Below are positions 24,185 through 33,200 of a stretch of DNA of 64,000 nt, piece after piece. This DNA comes from Streptomyces antimycoticus (GTDB lineage: Bacteria; Actinomycetota; Actinomycetes; Streptomycetales; Streptomycetaceae). The notes under the pieces are model-generated. The model was not told the DNA's origin. It made no database searches and worked only from the letters and a program-made list of their open reading frames with translations. The position numbers were made by a program, and so were the translations under genes. Every line of letters begins with the position of its first letter. Position 1 is the stretch's first letter. The stretch is from contig NZ_BJHV01000001.1 in NCBI RefSeq assembly GCF_005405925.1, forward strand, positions 5,084,001-5,148,000, read 5' to 3'.

Positions 24185-25356
24185 GACGGGCTCCTCGCGG
24201 GTATCCGTGCCCGCACGACGAAGCCACCGCCCGTCCGCACGCCCGCGCTGAAGTCGCCGCCCAGGACGTCGACCCGTTCGCGCAGCCCCGCCAGGCCTCG
24301 CCCGCTCCCGCCGGGCGACCCGGCCCGCGAGCCGGAACCGTCCGTGCTGACCTCCACGGTGATCTCCCTTGCGCCGTGGTGCACCTGGACCGAGGTGTGG
24401 CTGCCGTGAGCGTACTTGAGGGCATTCGTCAGGGCCTCCTGCACCACCCGGTAGGCCACGAAGTCGGCGCTGCCGGTCGACTCCGCCGGCGTGCCCTCCT
24501 CGGTGAACTCCACCGGCTGCCCGGCCCGCCGGGTCTGCTCCACGAGCGTGCGAAGCCTGCCGACGGCCGGTGTCCTGGCCTCGGTGCCGTAGTCGGGGTT
24601 GAGCAGATCGAGCAGGTGCCGCAGATCGGTGATGGCCCGTCGGCCGGTGTCGGTGACAGCGGTCAGGGCCTGGTCGAGCCGGTCGGGCGCGGCCGTCAGA
24701 TAGCGTGCCGCCTCGGCCTGCACGACCATCGCGGTCACATGGTGGGTCACGACGTCGTGGAGCTCGCGCGCGATGCGGGTGCGTTCGGCGGTGCGGGTGT
24801 GCTCGGCGACCCGGCGGCGGCGTTCGGCCTCCGCGACCCGGGTGGAGCGCAGCCACGACCCCATGCCCCACGGGAGAGCCAGCGCCAGGTAGTACATCAG
24901 GAACTCACCCGGCGATTCGGCGCCCGAACCGAGCCGGTAGAGCGCGACCGCCAGCGGCACATACGCCGCCGAGAAGAGGAGCGCGGTGGCACGCCGGTGC
25001 CGTTCCAGATGGGACCCCACGCTCAGCAGCGCGACGGGCACCGCGGTGCCCGCGAACGAGTGGTAACCGCGGAGCTGGTCGACGGCGAAGCCGACCGACA
25101 CCAGGGCGAGACAGACGATCGGCCACCGCCGCCGCACGGCGAGCGGAAGGCACTGGAGGGCGATTGCCACCACGGCCAGCACATCGAAGGGACGGGCCGG
25201 CAGACCGCCGAGCTGCGTCCCGTGGTTGTGGAACGCCGGCACGAGCGACCCGGCGAGGATCAGCAGCCCGAGCGGCAGATCCCGGACCATGACGTCGAAC
25301 CGGCGCCACAGCTCCGGCACCCGCCGGACAGCCATCACCGGCACCGGTCTCATCAT
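24181..25356 (-). CDS. DesK/NarX-type membrane sensor histidine kinase
   Basis: A 391-residue kinase with four to six N-terminal transmembrane helices (about 28-168) and almost no extracellular domain, so it probably senses the membrane or cell wall, as many intramembrane-sensing kinases do. The phospho-acceptor is H200 in IARELHDVVTHH. The HATPase domain shows QEALTNALKYAHG and GRGLAGLRERVDVLGG; the usual DDGxG box reads STDGSGS, slightly altered. First gene of the pair with the NarL-type regulator. Confidence 0.9.
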   Translation of the reverse strand: MMRPVPVMAVRRVPELWRRFDVMVRDLPLGLLILAGSLVPAFHNHGTQLGGLPARPFDVLAVVAIALQCLPLAVRRRWPIVCLALVSVGFAVDQLRGYHSFAGTAVPVALLSVGSHLERHRRATALLFSAAYVPLAVALYRLGSGAESPGEFLMYYLALALPWGMGSWLRSTRVAEAERRRRVAEHTRTAERTRIARELHDVVTHHVTAMVVQAEAARYLTAAPDRLDQALTAVTDTGRRAITDLRHLLDLLNPDYGTEARTPAVGRLRTLVEQTRRAGQPVEFTEEGTPAESTGSADFVAYRVVQEALTNALKYAHGSHTSVQVHHGAREITVEVSTDGSGSRAGSPGGSGRGLAGLRERVDVLGGDFSAGVRTGGGFVVRARIPARSPS

Positions 25357-25432
25357 CGACTCCTTCGTCCCTCCACGGCCAAAGCGCCGCGGACGGAGGA
25401 AACGCTACGCAGGGGGATCTCCAACGCGGGCC

Positions 25433-26356
25433 CTACGCGCGGTCGGCGGCCTGTGAGGTGACGCGCTCAATCGCCCGGACGGCGACATCGGGCTGGTCGA
25501 CGTAGATGTAGTGCTCGCTGTTCTTGGCGGTGCTCAGCCTGCTGCGGCTGGAGACCGCGAGCCACTTGCGCTGGCCGTTGGTCCACGCCCGCTCCAGGCC
25601 CGGTCCGTAGTCGGGAACCGCCGCGAGGTACTGCTTCCCGTGATGGATCACCTCCACCGGGATGTCCCCGGCCGAACGGACCTTCCCGTCCGGCACCGTG
25701 AGCATCTCCGGCTCCCCGCCATGAAGGATCGCGAGGGTCTGATCACGCAATGCGACCGCCGGGCCGGTCGCGGACTCGGGGATCCCCTTGTTGAGATCAG
25801 CGGTCTGCGTCGGCGAGGTGGCGTCCATCAAGACCAGCCCCTTGACCCTGTCCTGATGCTCGGGGGCATACCGGGCGGCGATCAGCCCGCCCAGCGAATG
25901 CCCCGCCAGCACGACCGGACGGTCACCGGCGACACGATCCAGCACGGCGGTCAGAACCTTCCCCGTGCTCTCGAGGGTCTGAGGCCCATCGGGCTTGTCA
26001 CTGCCCCCTTCGCCGAACCGGTCATAGGCGCAGACCCGATTCTTCTCACTCAGGGTCTTCTGAATGCCGGCCACCTTCTCCAGCCCATCGCCACCGCCGG
26101 ACAAAAGCACGATGACCGGCCGGTCGTCCGCCGACGTACCCGCACAGGACACCTTCACCAACCGCCCGCCGACCTCGATCTTCTTGGTGCCGGTGAGCAA
26201 GCCCTCATCAGCAGCCTTCTCCGGAGCAGTAGCGGACCTCCCGCCGGCGGACGCGTCCGCGTCCGCCTTCGTGGAGTCCTCACAGCCGACAAGCCCCACA
26301 CCTGCCACGGCACACGACAGCGCGATCACAGCCGACAGCCGACCATTGCGGACCAT
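25433..26356 (-). CDS. Alpha/beta hydrolase, lipoprotein
   Basis: A 307-residue surface lipoprotein: signal peptide with lipobox GVGLVGCEDS, an Asp/Ala-rich linker, then an alpha/beta hydrolase fold. The nucleophile elbow is LAGHSLGG, the oxyanion region is LLSGGGDG, and YDRFGEGGSD matches the strand-4 motif of this fold. A catalytic His is near the end (NSEHYIYVDQP). The ATG at 26356 is preceded by GGGGAG. Substrate unknown. It stands alone on the minus strand, 76 bases upstream of the kinase gene. Confidence 0.82.
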   Translation of the reverse strand: MVRNGRLSAVIALSCAVAGVGLVGCEDSTKADADASAGGRSATAPEKAADEGLLTGTKKIEVGGRLVKVSCAGTSADDRPVIVLLSGGGDGLEKVAGIQKTLSEKNRVCAYDRFGEGGSDKPDGPQTLESTGKVLTAVLDRVAGDRPVVLAGHSLGGLIAARYAPEHQDRVKGLVLMDATSPTQTADLNKGIPESATGPAVALRDQTLAILHGGEPEMLTVPDGKVRSAGDIPVEVIHHGKQYLAAVPDYGPGLERAWTNGQRKWLAVSSRSRLSTAKNSEHYIYVDQPDVAVRAIERVTSQAADRA

Positions 26357-26577
26357 GTTTGCTCCCCAGAAAGAGAATTGACGCCGAAAAGGCTGCTTAT
26401 CCCTGGCGGTCGTGCAATGCGCCGCCATATCCGCAGCCGAACCGCCGCGGCGATCTCGAACGCTACGGATCCGGCCCCCCGGAATCGTCACCACACGGTG
26501 GACACCTACGCGTAGCTCGCACGGGGGACAGCCCCACAAGGCCCGGCGCGAGCCAGGTCACGGCATCTGCGCCGAAC

Positions 26578-26615
26578 AAAAAAGGCCCAGGTCACAGAGA
26601 ATGTGACCTGGGCCT
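26578..26615 (-). terminator. Intrinsic terminator of tRNA-Thr
   Basis: Stem AGGCCCAGGTCACA (26583-26596) with TGTGACCTGGGCCT (26602-26615), loop of 5. On the minus strand it is followed by a run of T (six A on the plus strand at 26578-26583). It is a classic rho-independent terminator 7 bases after the tRNA. Confidence 0.9.
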
Positions 26616-26621
26616 CAAGTG

Positions 26622-26695
26622 AGCCGCCTAAGGGAATCGAACCCTTGACCTACGCATTACGAGTGCGTCGCTCTGGCCGACTGAGCTAAGGCGGC
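26622..26695 (-). tRNA. tRNA-Thr (anticodon CGT)
   Basis: Read on the minus strand, a full cloverleaf can be drawn: acceptor GCCGCCT/AGGCGGC, D-arm with GCTCAGTCGGCCAGAGC, anticodon stem ACGCA/TGCGT with loop CTCGTAA (anticodon CGT, reads ACG), and T-arm AAGGG-TTCGAAT-CCCTT. Discriminator is T; CCA is not encoded. The 5' half overlaps the 3' end of the peptidase gene on the same strand by 39 bases. Confidence 0.95.
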
Positions 26696-28342
26696 ATGCC
26701 GCGGAGCCAGATTGGCAGCAGCAGCGTCGCCAAGTCTACACAGTTTCGAGGGGTGCTCCGTACGGGGCTGGGTGCGGCGCGGGCGGGGCCGGGGCTGGTC
26801 AGCGGCAGCGGGTGTGGGGGCGGGTGGGCGGCCGGTGAGGAGGTAGGTGTTGATCGCGTTGTCGATGCAGCTGCTGCCGCGGCCGTAGGCCGTATGGCCG
26901 TCGCCGTCGTAGGTGAGGAGGGTGGCGGAGGAGAGCTGGGTGGCCAGCGCGCGGGCCCAGGGGTAGGGGGTGGCGGGGTCGCGGGTGGTGCCGACGACGA
27001 CGATGGGGGCGGCGCCCTTGGCGTGCAGGGCGTGGGGGGTGCCGGTCGGGCGGACGGGCCAGTAGGCGCAGTTCAGGGCCGCCCAGGCGAGGGCACCGCC
27101 GAAGACGGGGGATGCCTTCTGGAAGGCGGGGATGGACTTCTTGACCTCGGCGGGGGTGCGGAAGGCGGGTGGGAGGTCGAGGCAGTTGACGGCGGGGTTG
27201 GCGTACATGAGGTTGGCGTACGAGCCGTCGGTGTCGCGCTCGTAGTAGAGGTCGGCCAGGCTGAGCAGACCGGCGCCGTGGCCGCGCATCGCGGAGCGGA
27301 GGGCGGTGCGCAGCTGAGGCCAGGCGGTCTCGTCGTACATGGCGGAGATCACGCCCATGGTGGCGAGGGGCTCGCCCAGGGCGCGGGACTCGCCGGTGGG
27401 GACCGGATGGGAGTCGAGGCGGGTGAAGAAGGCGCTGAGCCGGTCGCGGGCGGCGGCCACGGAGCCGGTACCGAGGGGACAGCCGGTGCGGCGTACGCAG
27501 TCCTCGGCGAAGGCGGTGAAGGCGGTTTCGAAACCGGCTGTCTGGTCGCGGTTGATGCGCCGGGAGGACAGCGTCGGGTCGAGGGCGCCGTCGAGGACGA
27601 GGCGGCCCACGCGATGGGGGTAGAGGTCGGCGTAGGTCGCGCCGAGGAAGGTGCCGTAGGAGGCACCCACGTAATGGAGCTTCCGGTCGCCCAGCGCGGC
27701 GCGCAGCACGTCCATGTCGCGGGCCGCCTCGACCGTCGAGACATGGCGGAGGATCCGGCCGGAGCGGGCCTCGCAGCCGTGCGCGAACTTCTTGTAGGCG
27801 GCGACGAGACGATCGGTCTCGCCACGGCCGTCGGGCGTCTGGTCGGTCTGGGTGAAGGCGTCCATCTGCTTGTTGCTCAGACAGGTGACGGGCTCGCTGT
27901 CGGCCACGCCGCGCGGGTCCATCGCCACCATGTCGTAGCGGGCGCGCACCCGGGTCGGGTAGCCCACGGCCGCGAAGCTCTGCAGATAGCCGACGGCGGA
28001 GCCGCCGGGGCCGCCGGGGTTCACCAGGAGCGAACCGAGGGAGCGGCCGGGGCCGGTCGCCTTCTTACGGGAGACGGCGAGGCTCAGATCCCGGCCGGAG
28101 CCGGGTCTCGCGTAGTCGAGCGGGGCCTTGAGCGTGGCGCATTCGAAGTCCGCGCCGCCGCAGGGGCGCCAGCTCAGCGACTGCTCGTAGTACGGCCTGA
28201 GGGCGGCGGGGACGGCCTTCTTCGACATCGACGCGGCGGGCGGCGCGGAGGCGTCGGCGGAGCAGCCGGAGGACAGCAGGGCGGCGGAGGCGAGGGCGGC
28301 GCCGAGGGTCCGGAGCGGGCGGCTGCTGTGCGGGGCGTTCAT
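26657..28342 (-). CDS. Tripeptidyl-aminopeptidase-like alpha/beta hydrolase, lipoprotein (S33/SlpD type)
   Basis: A 561-residue secreted lipoprotein (lipobox LLSSGCSA) of the Streptomyces mycelium-associated aminopeptidase type. The nucleophile Ser is in VGASYGTFLG, with oxyanion motif NPGGPGGS, acid Asp in GTTRDPATPY and His in DGDGHTAYG. Members usually end a few residues after the motif INTYLLTGRPPAPG. Here that motif is followed by about 45 extra low-complexity residues, and the reading frame ends (TAA, 26657-26659) inside the tRNA-Thr gene. This suggests that the original stop was lost. The catalytic domain is complete. Confidence 0.87.
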   Translation of the reverse strand: MNAPHSSRPLRTLGAALASAALLSSGCSADASAPPAASMSKKAVPAALRPYYEQSLSWRPCGGADFECATLKAPLDYARPGSGRDLSLAVSRKKATGPGRSLGSLLVNPGGPGGSAVGYLQSFAAVGYPTRVRARYDMVAMDPRGVADSEPVTCLSNKQMDAFTQTDQTPDGRGETDRLVAAYKKFAHGCEARSGRILRHVSTVEAARDMDVLRAALGDRKLHYVGASYGTFLGATYADLYPHRVGRLVLDGALDPTLSSRRINRDQTAGFETAFTAFAEDCVRRTGCPLGTGSVAAARDRLSAFFTRLDSHPVPTGESRALGEPLATMGVISAMYDETAWPQLRTALRSAMRGHGAGLLSLADLYYERDTDGSYANLMYANPAVNCLDLPPAFRTPAEVKKSIPAFQKASPVFGGALAWAALNCAYWPVRPTGTPHALHAKGAAPIVVVGTTRDPATPYPWARALATQLSSATLLTYDGDGHTAYGRGSSCIDNAINTYLLTGRPPAPTPAAADQPRPRPRRTQPRTEHPSKLCRLGDAAAANLAPRHAALAQSARATHS

Positions 28343-28434
28343 GGGCTGATCCCTCGGTTCGCGCGGTCGAGTCGCGGGATCGCACCGGTCGGATCATCCG
28401 GATCACGTCGAGCAGGGTGATCCCGGTGGCCAGG

Positions 28435-28460
28435 GCGGTCAGGGTGATCGCCCTGACCGC
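28435..28460 (-). terminator. Stem-loop downstream of holB
   Basis: GCGGTCAGGG (28435-28444) pairs with CCCTGACCGC (28451-28460) around a 6-base loop, in the 239-base gap between holB and the peptidase gene on the minus strand. It may terminate the topA-tmk-holB transcript or sit in the peptidase leader. Confidence 0.5.
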
Positions 28461-28581
28461 TCGGATCCTGGAGATCGGGCCCTGGAGGTCGGACCCTGGA
28501 GAAACGGCCGGTTTGCCCCCTTACGGAGGGTATCCGCCCGGACACGCTTCATGCGCCTGACAGCGAACCCGTACGGGTGAC

Positions 28582-29802
28582 TCAGCCGGCCCGCAGCGCC
28601 ATGGTCATCGCCTCGACCGCCAGCAGCGGGGCCACATTGCTGTCCAGCGCCTGACGGCACGCCGTGATCGCCTCAATCCGGCGCAGCGTCCGCTCGGGCT
28701 TCGAGCCCGAGGCGATCCGCTCCAGCGCGTCCCGTACGTCGGTATTGGCGAGCGCGACCTGGGAGCCGAGCTGGAGGGCCAGCACATCGCGGTAGAAGGC
28801 GATCAGATCGGTGAGCGCGAGGTCGAGGGTGTCGCGCTGGGTGCGGGTGGCACGGCGCTTCTGGCGGTCCTGGAGATCCTTCATGGCCCCGGCCGTGCCG
28901 CGCGGCAGCCGCCCGCCCGTACCGGCGGCGGCGCCCAGGGCGGCGCGCAGCTCCTCGGTCTCCTTGACGTCGACCTCCTCCGCCACCTGCTTGGCGTCCT
29001 CGGCCGCCGCGTCGATCAGCTCCTGGGCCGCCTTGAGGCAGCCGCCCACGTCGTCGACGCGCAGCGGGAGCTTCAGGACGGCGGCGCGGCGGGTGCGGGC
29101 CCGCTCGTCGGTGGCCAGTCGGCGGGCGCGGTCGATATGGCCCTGGGTGGCGCGGGCGGCGGAGGCGGCGAGCTCGGGGTCGATGCCGTCGCGCCGGACG
29201 AGGAGGTCCGCGACGGCCTCCACCGGAGGCGTGCGGAGGGTGAGGAGGCGGCAGCGGGAGCGGATCGTGGGCAGCACATCCTCCAGCGAGGGCGTGCACA
29301 GCAGCCATACGGTGCGCGGCGCGGGCTCCTCGACGGCCTTGAGGAGAACATTGCCCGCGCCCTCGGTAAGGCGGTCGGCGTCCTCCATGACGATCACCTG
29401 CCACCGGCCGCCGGCGGGCGACAGCTGGGCACGGCGGACGAGTTCCCGGGTCTCCTTGACGCCGATGGTGAGCATGTCCGTACGGACCACCTCCACATCG
29501 GCGTGGGTGCCGACGAGGGCGGTGTGACAGCCGTCGCAGAAGCCGCAGCCGGGGGCTCCGCCGAGCGCCCGGTCCGGGCTGACGCACTGCAGCGCGGCGG
29601 CGAAGGCGCGGGCCGCGGTGGCCCGGCCGGAGCCGGGCGGGCCGGTGAACAGCCAGGCGTGGGTCATCTTGGACGACGCCATGGGCTCCGCGGCCGGGGT
29701 CGCCGCGCCCGCCGCCGTGACCAGGGCGTCCGCATCCCGCGCGGCAGCCGTCAGCTGGGCCGCTACTCGGTCCTGCCCGACCAGGTCGTCCCACACCGCC
29801 AT
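28582..29802 (-). CDS. holB: DNA polymerase III subunit delta'
   Basis: A 406-residue clamp-loader subunit. It begins MAVWDDLVGQDRVAAQL. The Walker A region is GPPGSGRATAA, where the catalytic Lys is replaced, as is normal for the non-hydrolysing delta' subunit. The zinc-binding set is CGFCDGC with an upstream Cys (LQCVSPD). The SRC motif is TIRSRCRLL. It helps open and load the beta sliding clamp at the replication fork. Its place downstream of tmk and topA is the usual actinobacterial order. A central Glu/Asp/Ala-rich insertion (about 250-300) is typical of Streptomyces. Confidence 0.93.
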   Translation of the reverse strand: MAVWDDLVGQDRVAAQLTAAARDADALVTAAGAATPAAEPMASSKMTHAWLFTGPPGSGRATAARAFAAALQCVSPDRALGGAPGCGFCDGCHTALVGTHADVEVVRTDMLTIGVKETRELVRRAQLSPAGGRWQVIVMEDADRLTEGAGNVLLKAVEEPAPRTVWLLCTPSLEDVLPTIRSRCRLLTLRTPPVEAVADLLVRRDGIDPELAASAARATQGHIDRARRLATDERARTRRAAVLKLPLRVDDVGGCLKAAQELIDAAAEDAKQVAEEVDVKETEELRAALGAAAGTGGRLPRGTAGAMKDLQDRQKRRATRTQRDTLDLALTDLIAFYRDVLALQLGSQVALANTDVRDALERIASGSKPERTLRRIEAITACRQALDSNVAPLLAVEAMTMALRAG

Positions 29803-29961
29803 GGCTGCCTCCGCCGTTCGTGCTTACGGCATCCCATTGTGGGCCACCCCACCGACAGCCGAGCACGCCGTCGGCGGGGGCGTCCGGCCGGGCGGGCCGT
29901 CAGTGGGTCTCCGTCGGTCGGCCTCCGTCAGGGGCCTCCGTCACGGGGCCCTCGTCGGCGC

Positions 29962-30282
29962 CTGCCGTCAGCGGCTACTCGCCGGCGCCCCTGCCGTCAG
30001 CGCCCCAACGTGTCACCGTGCCGTCGGCGGCCCGGTCCGTGGCGGCCTCGCCGAGATACGCCTCGGCGTCGCGCTCGAGCTTCCGCAGCACCCACGCGGA
30101 GATCTCCTGCGCGGTGTAGCGCTTGCCGTCGACGTCACCGGTGACGGGGTTCCGTCACCGGTCCTCGCCCACGTGGTCATCGGCGCCCTGCCGCCGGCAG
30201 GTCCGGTCAAGCGCCCGACGTCGCCGATCTGCCGTCAGCGACCACCCGCCGGCGCCATGCCGCACCGCCCTGCCGTCAGCGG
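29962..30282. repeat. Related repeats flanking the DnaK-like remnant
   Basis: Two related blocks, 29962-30002 and 30229-30282, each begin and end with CTGCCGTCAGCG and share a CCGCCGGCGCC-like core. They bracket the DnaK-like remnant in direct orientation. The second block reaches over the stop of tmk. Looser copies of TCCGTCAGGGG occur at 29915-29945. They may be the trace of an insertion or a local duplication. Confidence 0.55.
29975..30225 (-). pseudogene. Hsp70/DnaK fragment (pseudogene remnant)
   Basis: On the minus strand one reading frame gives LDRTCRRQGADDHVGEDR, then a TGA stop (30155-30157), then [18 protein letters not shown] followed by [18 protein letters not shown], then AATDRA and an unrelated end. 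This matches the DnaK region that normally reads [38 protein letters not shown], in the nucleotide-binding domain just before the PAYF motif. Only about 75 codons are left, with an in-frame stop and no start. It lies in the gap between holB and tmk. This is homology by eye; its origin is inferred. Confidence 0.7.
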
Positions 30283-33200
30283 CGTCGGCCGTCCTCGTCG
30301 TCGCGGGGGCCGAGCAGCTCGTCGGCCAGCGACGGGAGGTCGTCCAACGGGGTCTCCTCCGCCCACTCGGGACGGCGGCGGCGCGGACGCGGCGATTCCG
30401 CACCGCCCTGCGCCTGGCCCTGGTCGTGCCCCTGCCCGTGGCCCTGGCCCTGGTCATGCCCCTGCCCGTGGCCGTACTGCGGCATCTCGCGCGTGCGCTC
30501 GTTCCCCTCGCCCTGACCCTGCTCCTGCACCTGCTCCTGCCGGAACAGCCACGGCGGGACCCGGTCCGCCGGGTCGGCGGACCGCTCGTCCCGTACGGGC
30601 GGCAGCACGGCCGTTTCGTCGGCCGCGTTCGTAGGCGGCTCGGCGGGCGGCTGGGGCAGGACGGCCGTCTCCTCGGCGTCCGGGCCGCCCCGGCGCTCCG
30701 GGCCGTCCTGGGGCCGTACGGGCGGCAGCACGGCGGTGTCACCGGCGTCCGGGCCGTTCTGGGGAGGCACGGGCGGCAGCACCGCGGTCTCATCCGCGCC
30801 CGGCCCGGCGGCGGGACGGCCGGAGCCGCCCTCGCCGACGTACTCCGCCCACGGGTCGAACCGCGGCGTCTGGACCGTCTTCGTCGAGTCCGGGTCGCCG
30901 GAGGCAGGGCCGGCCGCGTCCCGGGCACCGCCGGTGTCCTGGGAGCCGTCCGCGCCCCGGGGCCCGTCCGCATCGTGGGGCGGCGGAGCCGGGGTCTCGG
31001 TCTCCACGGTCGGCGCCTCGGCCCCCGAGGAGGCCGCCGCATCCGCCGCGTCCGCCGCCAGCCGCGCCTGCTCCGCCCGCAGCAGCGCCTCCTCGGCCTT
31101 GCGCTGCTCCTCCTGGCGGCGCGCCTCGGCCTCGGCCCGCCGCAGGGCCTCCGCCTCCGCCTCCAGGCGGCGCCGCTCCTCGTCGGCGGCGCGGGCCCGG
31201 TCCTCGGCCTCGATGCGCTTACGGTCCTCCTCGGCCCTGCGGCGCGCGTCCTCGGCCCGCTGACGGGCCGCCTCCGCCTGCCGCTCGGCCTCGCGCTGGC
31301 GGGCCTCCTCCAGCTCGCGGCGCTTGCGCTCCTCCTCCTCGGCGCGCGCCTTGGCGAGCGCTTCCTGGCGCTCGCGCTCCAGCCGCTCCTCCTCGGCCTT
31401 ACGGGCGGCCTCTTCCTCGGCGCGGCGGCGGGCCTCCTCCTCGGCGGCCTTACGGGCCTCCTCCTGGGCCTTCACCTCCGCGTCGGACAGCGGCAGCATC
31501 TGGTCCAGACGGTGGCGCACCACGGAGGTGACCGCCTCCGGAAGCTGCCCGGCGTCGGCGACGAGATAGCGGGCCGGGTCTGCGGCGGCGAGGGCCAGGA
31601 ATCCGGCCCGTACGCGCTGGTGGAACTCGGCGGGCTCGGACTCGAGCCGGTCCGGGGCCTCGGTGAAGCGCTCGCGCGCGGTCTCCGGCGAGACGTCCAG
31701 CAGCACCGTCAGATGCGGCACCAGGCCGTTCGTCGCCCAGCGCGAGATACGGGCGATCTCGGTCGCGGCGAGGTCGCGGCCGGCGCCCTGGTAGGCCACG
31801 GACGAGTCGATGTAGCGGTCGGAGATGACGACCGCGCCGCGCTCCAGCGCCGGACGGACCACGGTGTCGACGTGCTCGGCGCGGTCCGCCGCGTACAGCA
31901 GCGCCTCGGCGCGGTGCGAGATCCCGGCGGACGAGACGTCGAGCAGGATCGAGCGGAGCCGCTTGCCGATCGCGGTCGCGCCCGGCTCACGGGTCACCAC
32001 GACCTCGTGGCCCTTGGCCCTTATCCACTCGGCCAGCGCCTCCACCTGCGTGGACTTGCCCGAGCCGTCGCCGCCCTCGATGGCGATGAAGAAACCGGTG
32101 GCGGTCGGGCCCTCGTCCGCGCCCCCGCCGCCGAGCAGCGCCTCGCGCAGATCGCGCCGCAGCGGCACTCCCTGCCGGTCGTCGGTCCGGCCCAGGACCA
32201 GCGCGGCGACGGGCAGCAGCAGCGCGCCCACCAGCATCAGGGTGAAGGCCGCGCCGCCGTGGGCGAAGACGAAATCGCCGCTGCCGAGCCGGTGCGGTCC
32301 GATGACGGCGGCGAGCAGCGGCGCGACGACCGCGCCGAACCCGACGCTGACGCGGACGACGGCCTGCAGATGCGCGGTCATCCGGGGCCGGCGGGCCTCC
32401 TCGGACTCCTGGTCCAGGAGGGCATGGCCGGTGTGGGCGGCGATCCCGGCCAGCACGCCCGCGACCAGGGCGATCAGCACGACGGTGGTCGTGTCGTGCA
32501 CCAGGCCCACCGTGAGCAGCGCGAGTCCGGTCAGCGCGACCGACAGCGCCAGCAGCCTGCGCCGCGACAGTCCCGGCAGGAACTTCGGGGCCCAGCGGAT
32601 GCCCAGGGCCGGACCGCCGGCCAGCACGAGGGCGAGCAGCGCGAAGGCGACCGGCCCGCCGCCGAGGTCCATGGCCTGCAGCGGGGCGACGCCCACGGCC
32701 GCGGCGATCGCGCCCGCCACCCCGGCGCAGGCGAGCACCAGCAGCGGAACAGCACCGGTGCGGCCCTTGTCGGCGCCGGTACCGGAGGCGGCGCGGGGCC
32801 GGCGCAGCCCCTCCAGGGGGGAGCGGGTGCGGCTGGTCTGCGCGCCGGGCAGTTCGAGGAAGGTGAGGATCGAGATCGACGCGGCGAAGAGTCCGGCACC
32901 GACGTACGAGCCGAGGGCGGCCTGGTGGGTGTGGAACCACTCCACGCCGGTGCCCAGCAGCCTGCCGATGAGGGTGACGACGAGCAGCCCGGCGGCGGCG
33001 ATCGGCAGCGTCAGGAAGTTCGTACGGAGCGAGAGCCGCCGCAGCGCGTCCAGGTGGTCGGGCAGCGGGCGCACCGCCGCGCCCTCGGCGGGCGGTGCCG
33101 GGAGCAGCGAGGGCGCCGCGCCGTCCTTGGCGACGGTCCACAAGCGCTCCGCGACGCCGACGACGAAGGTCGTGATGAGCAGCCAGGCGACGGCGTCGGC

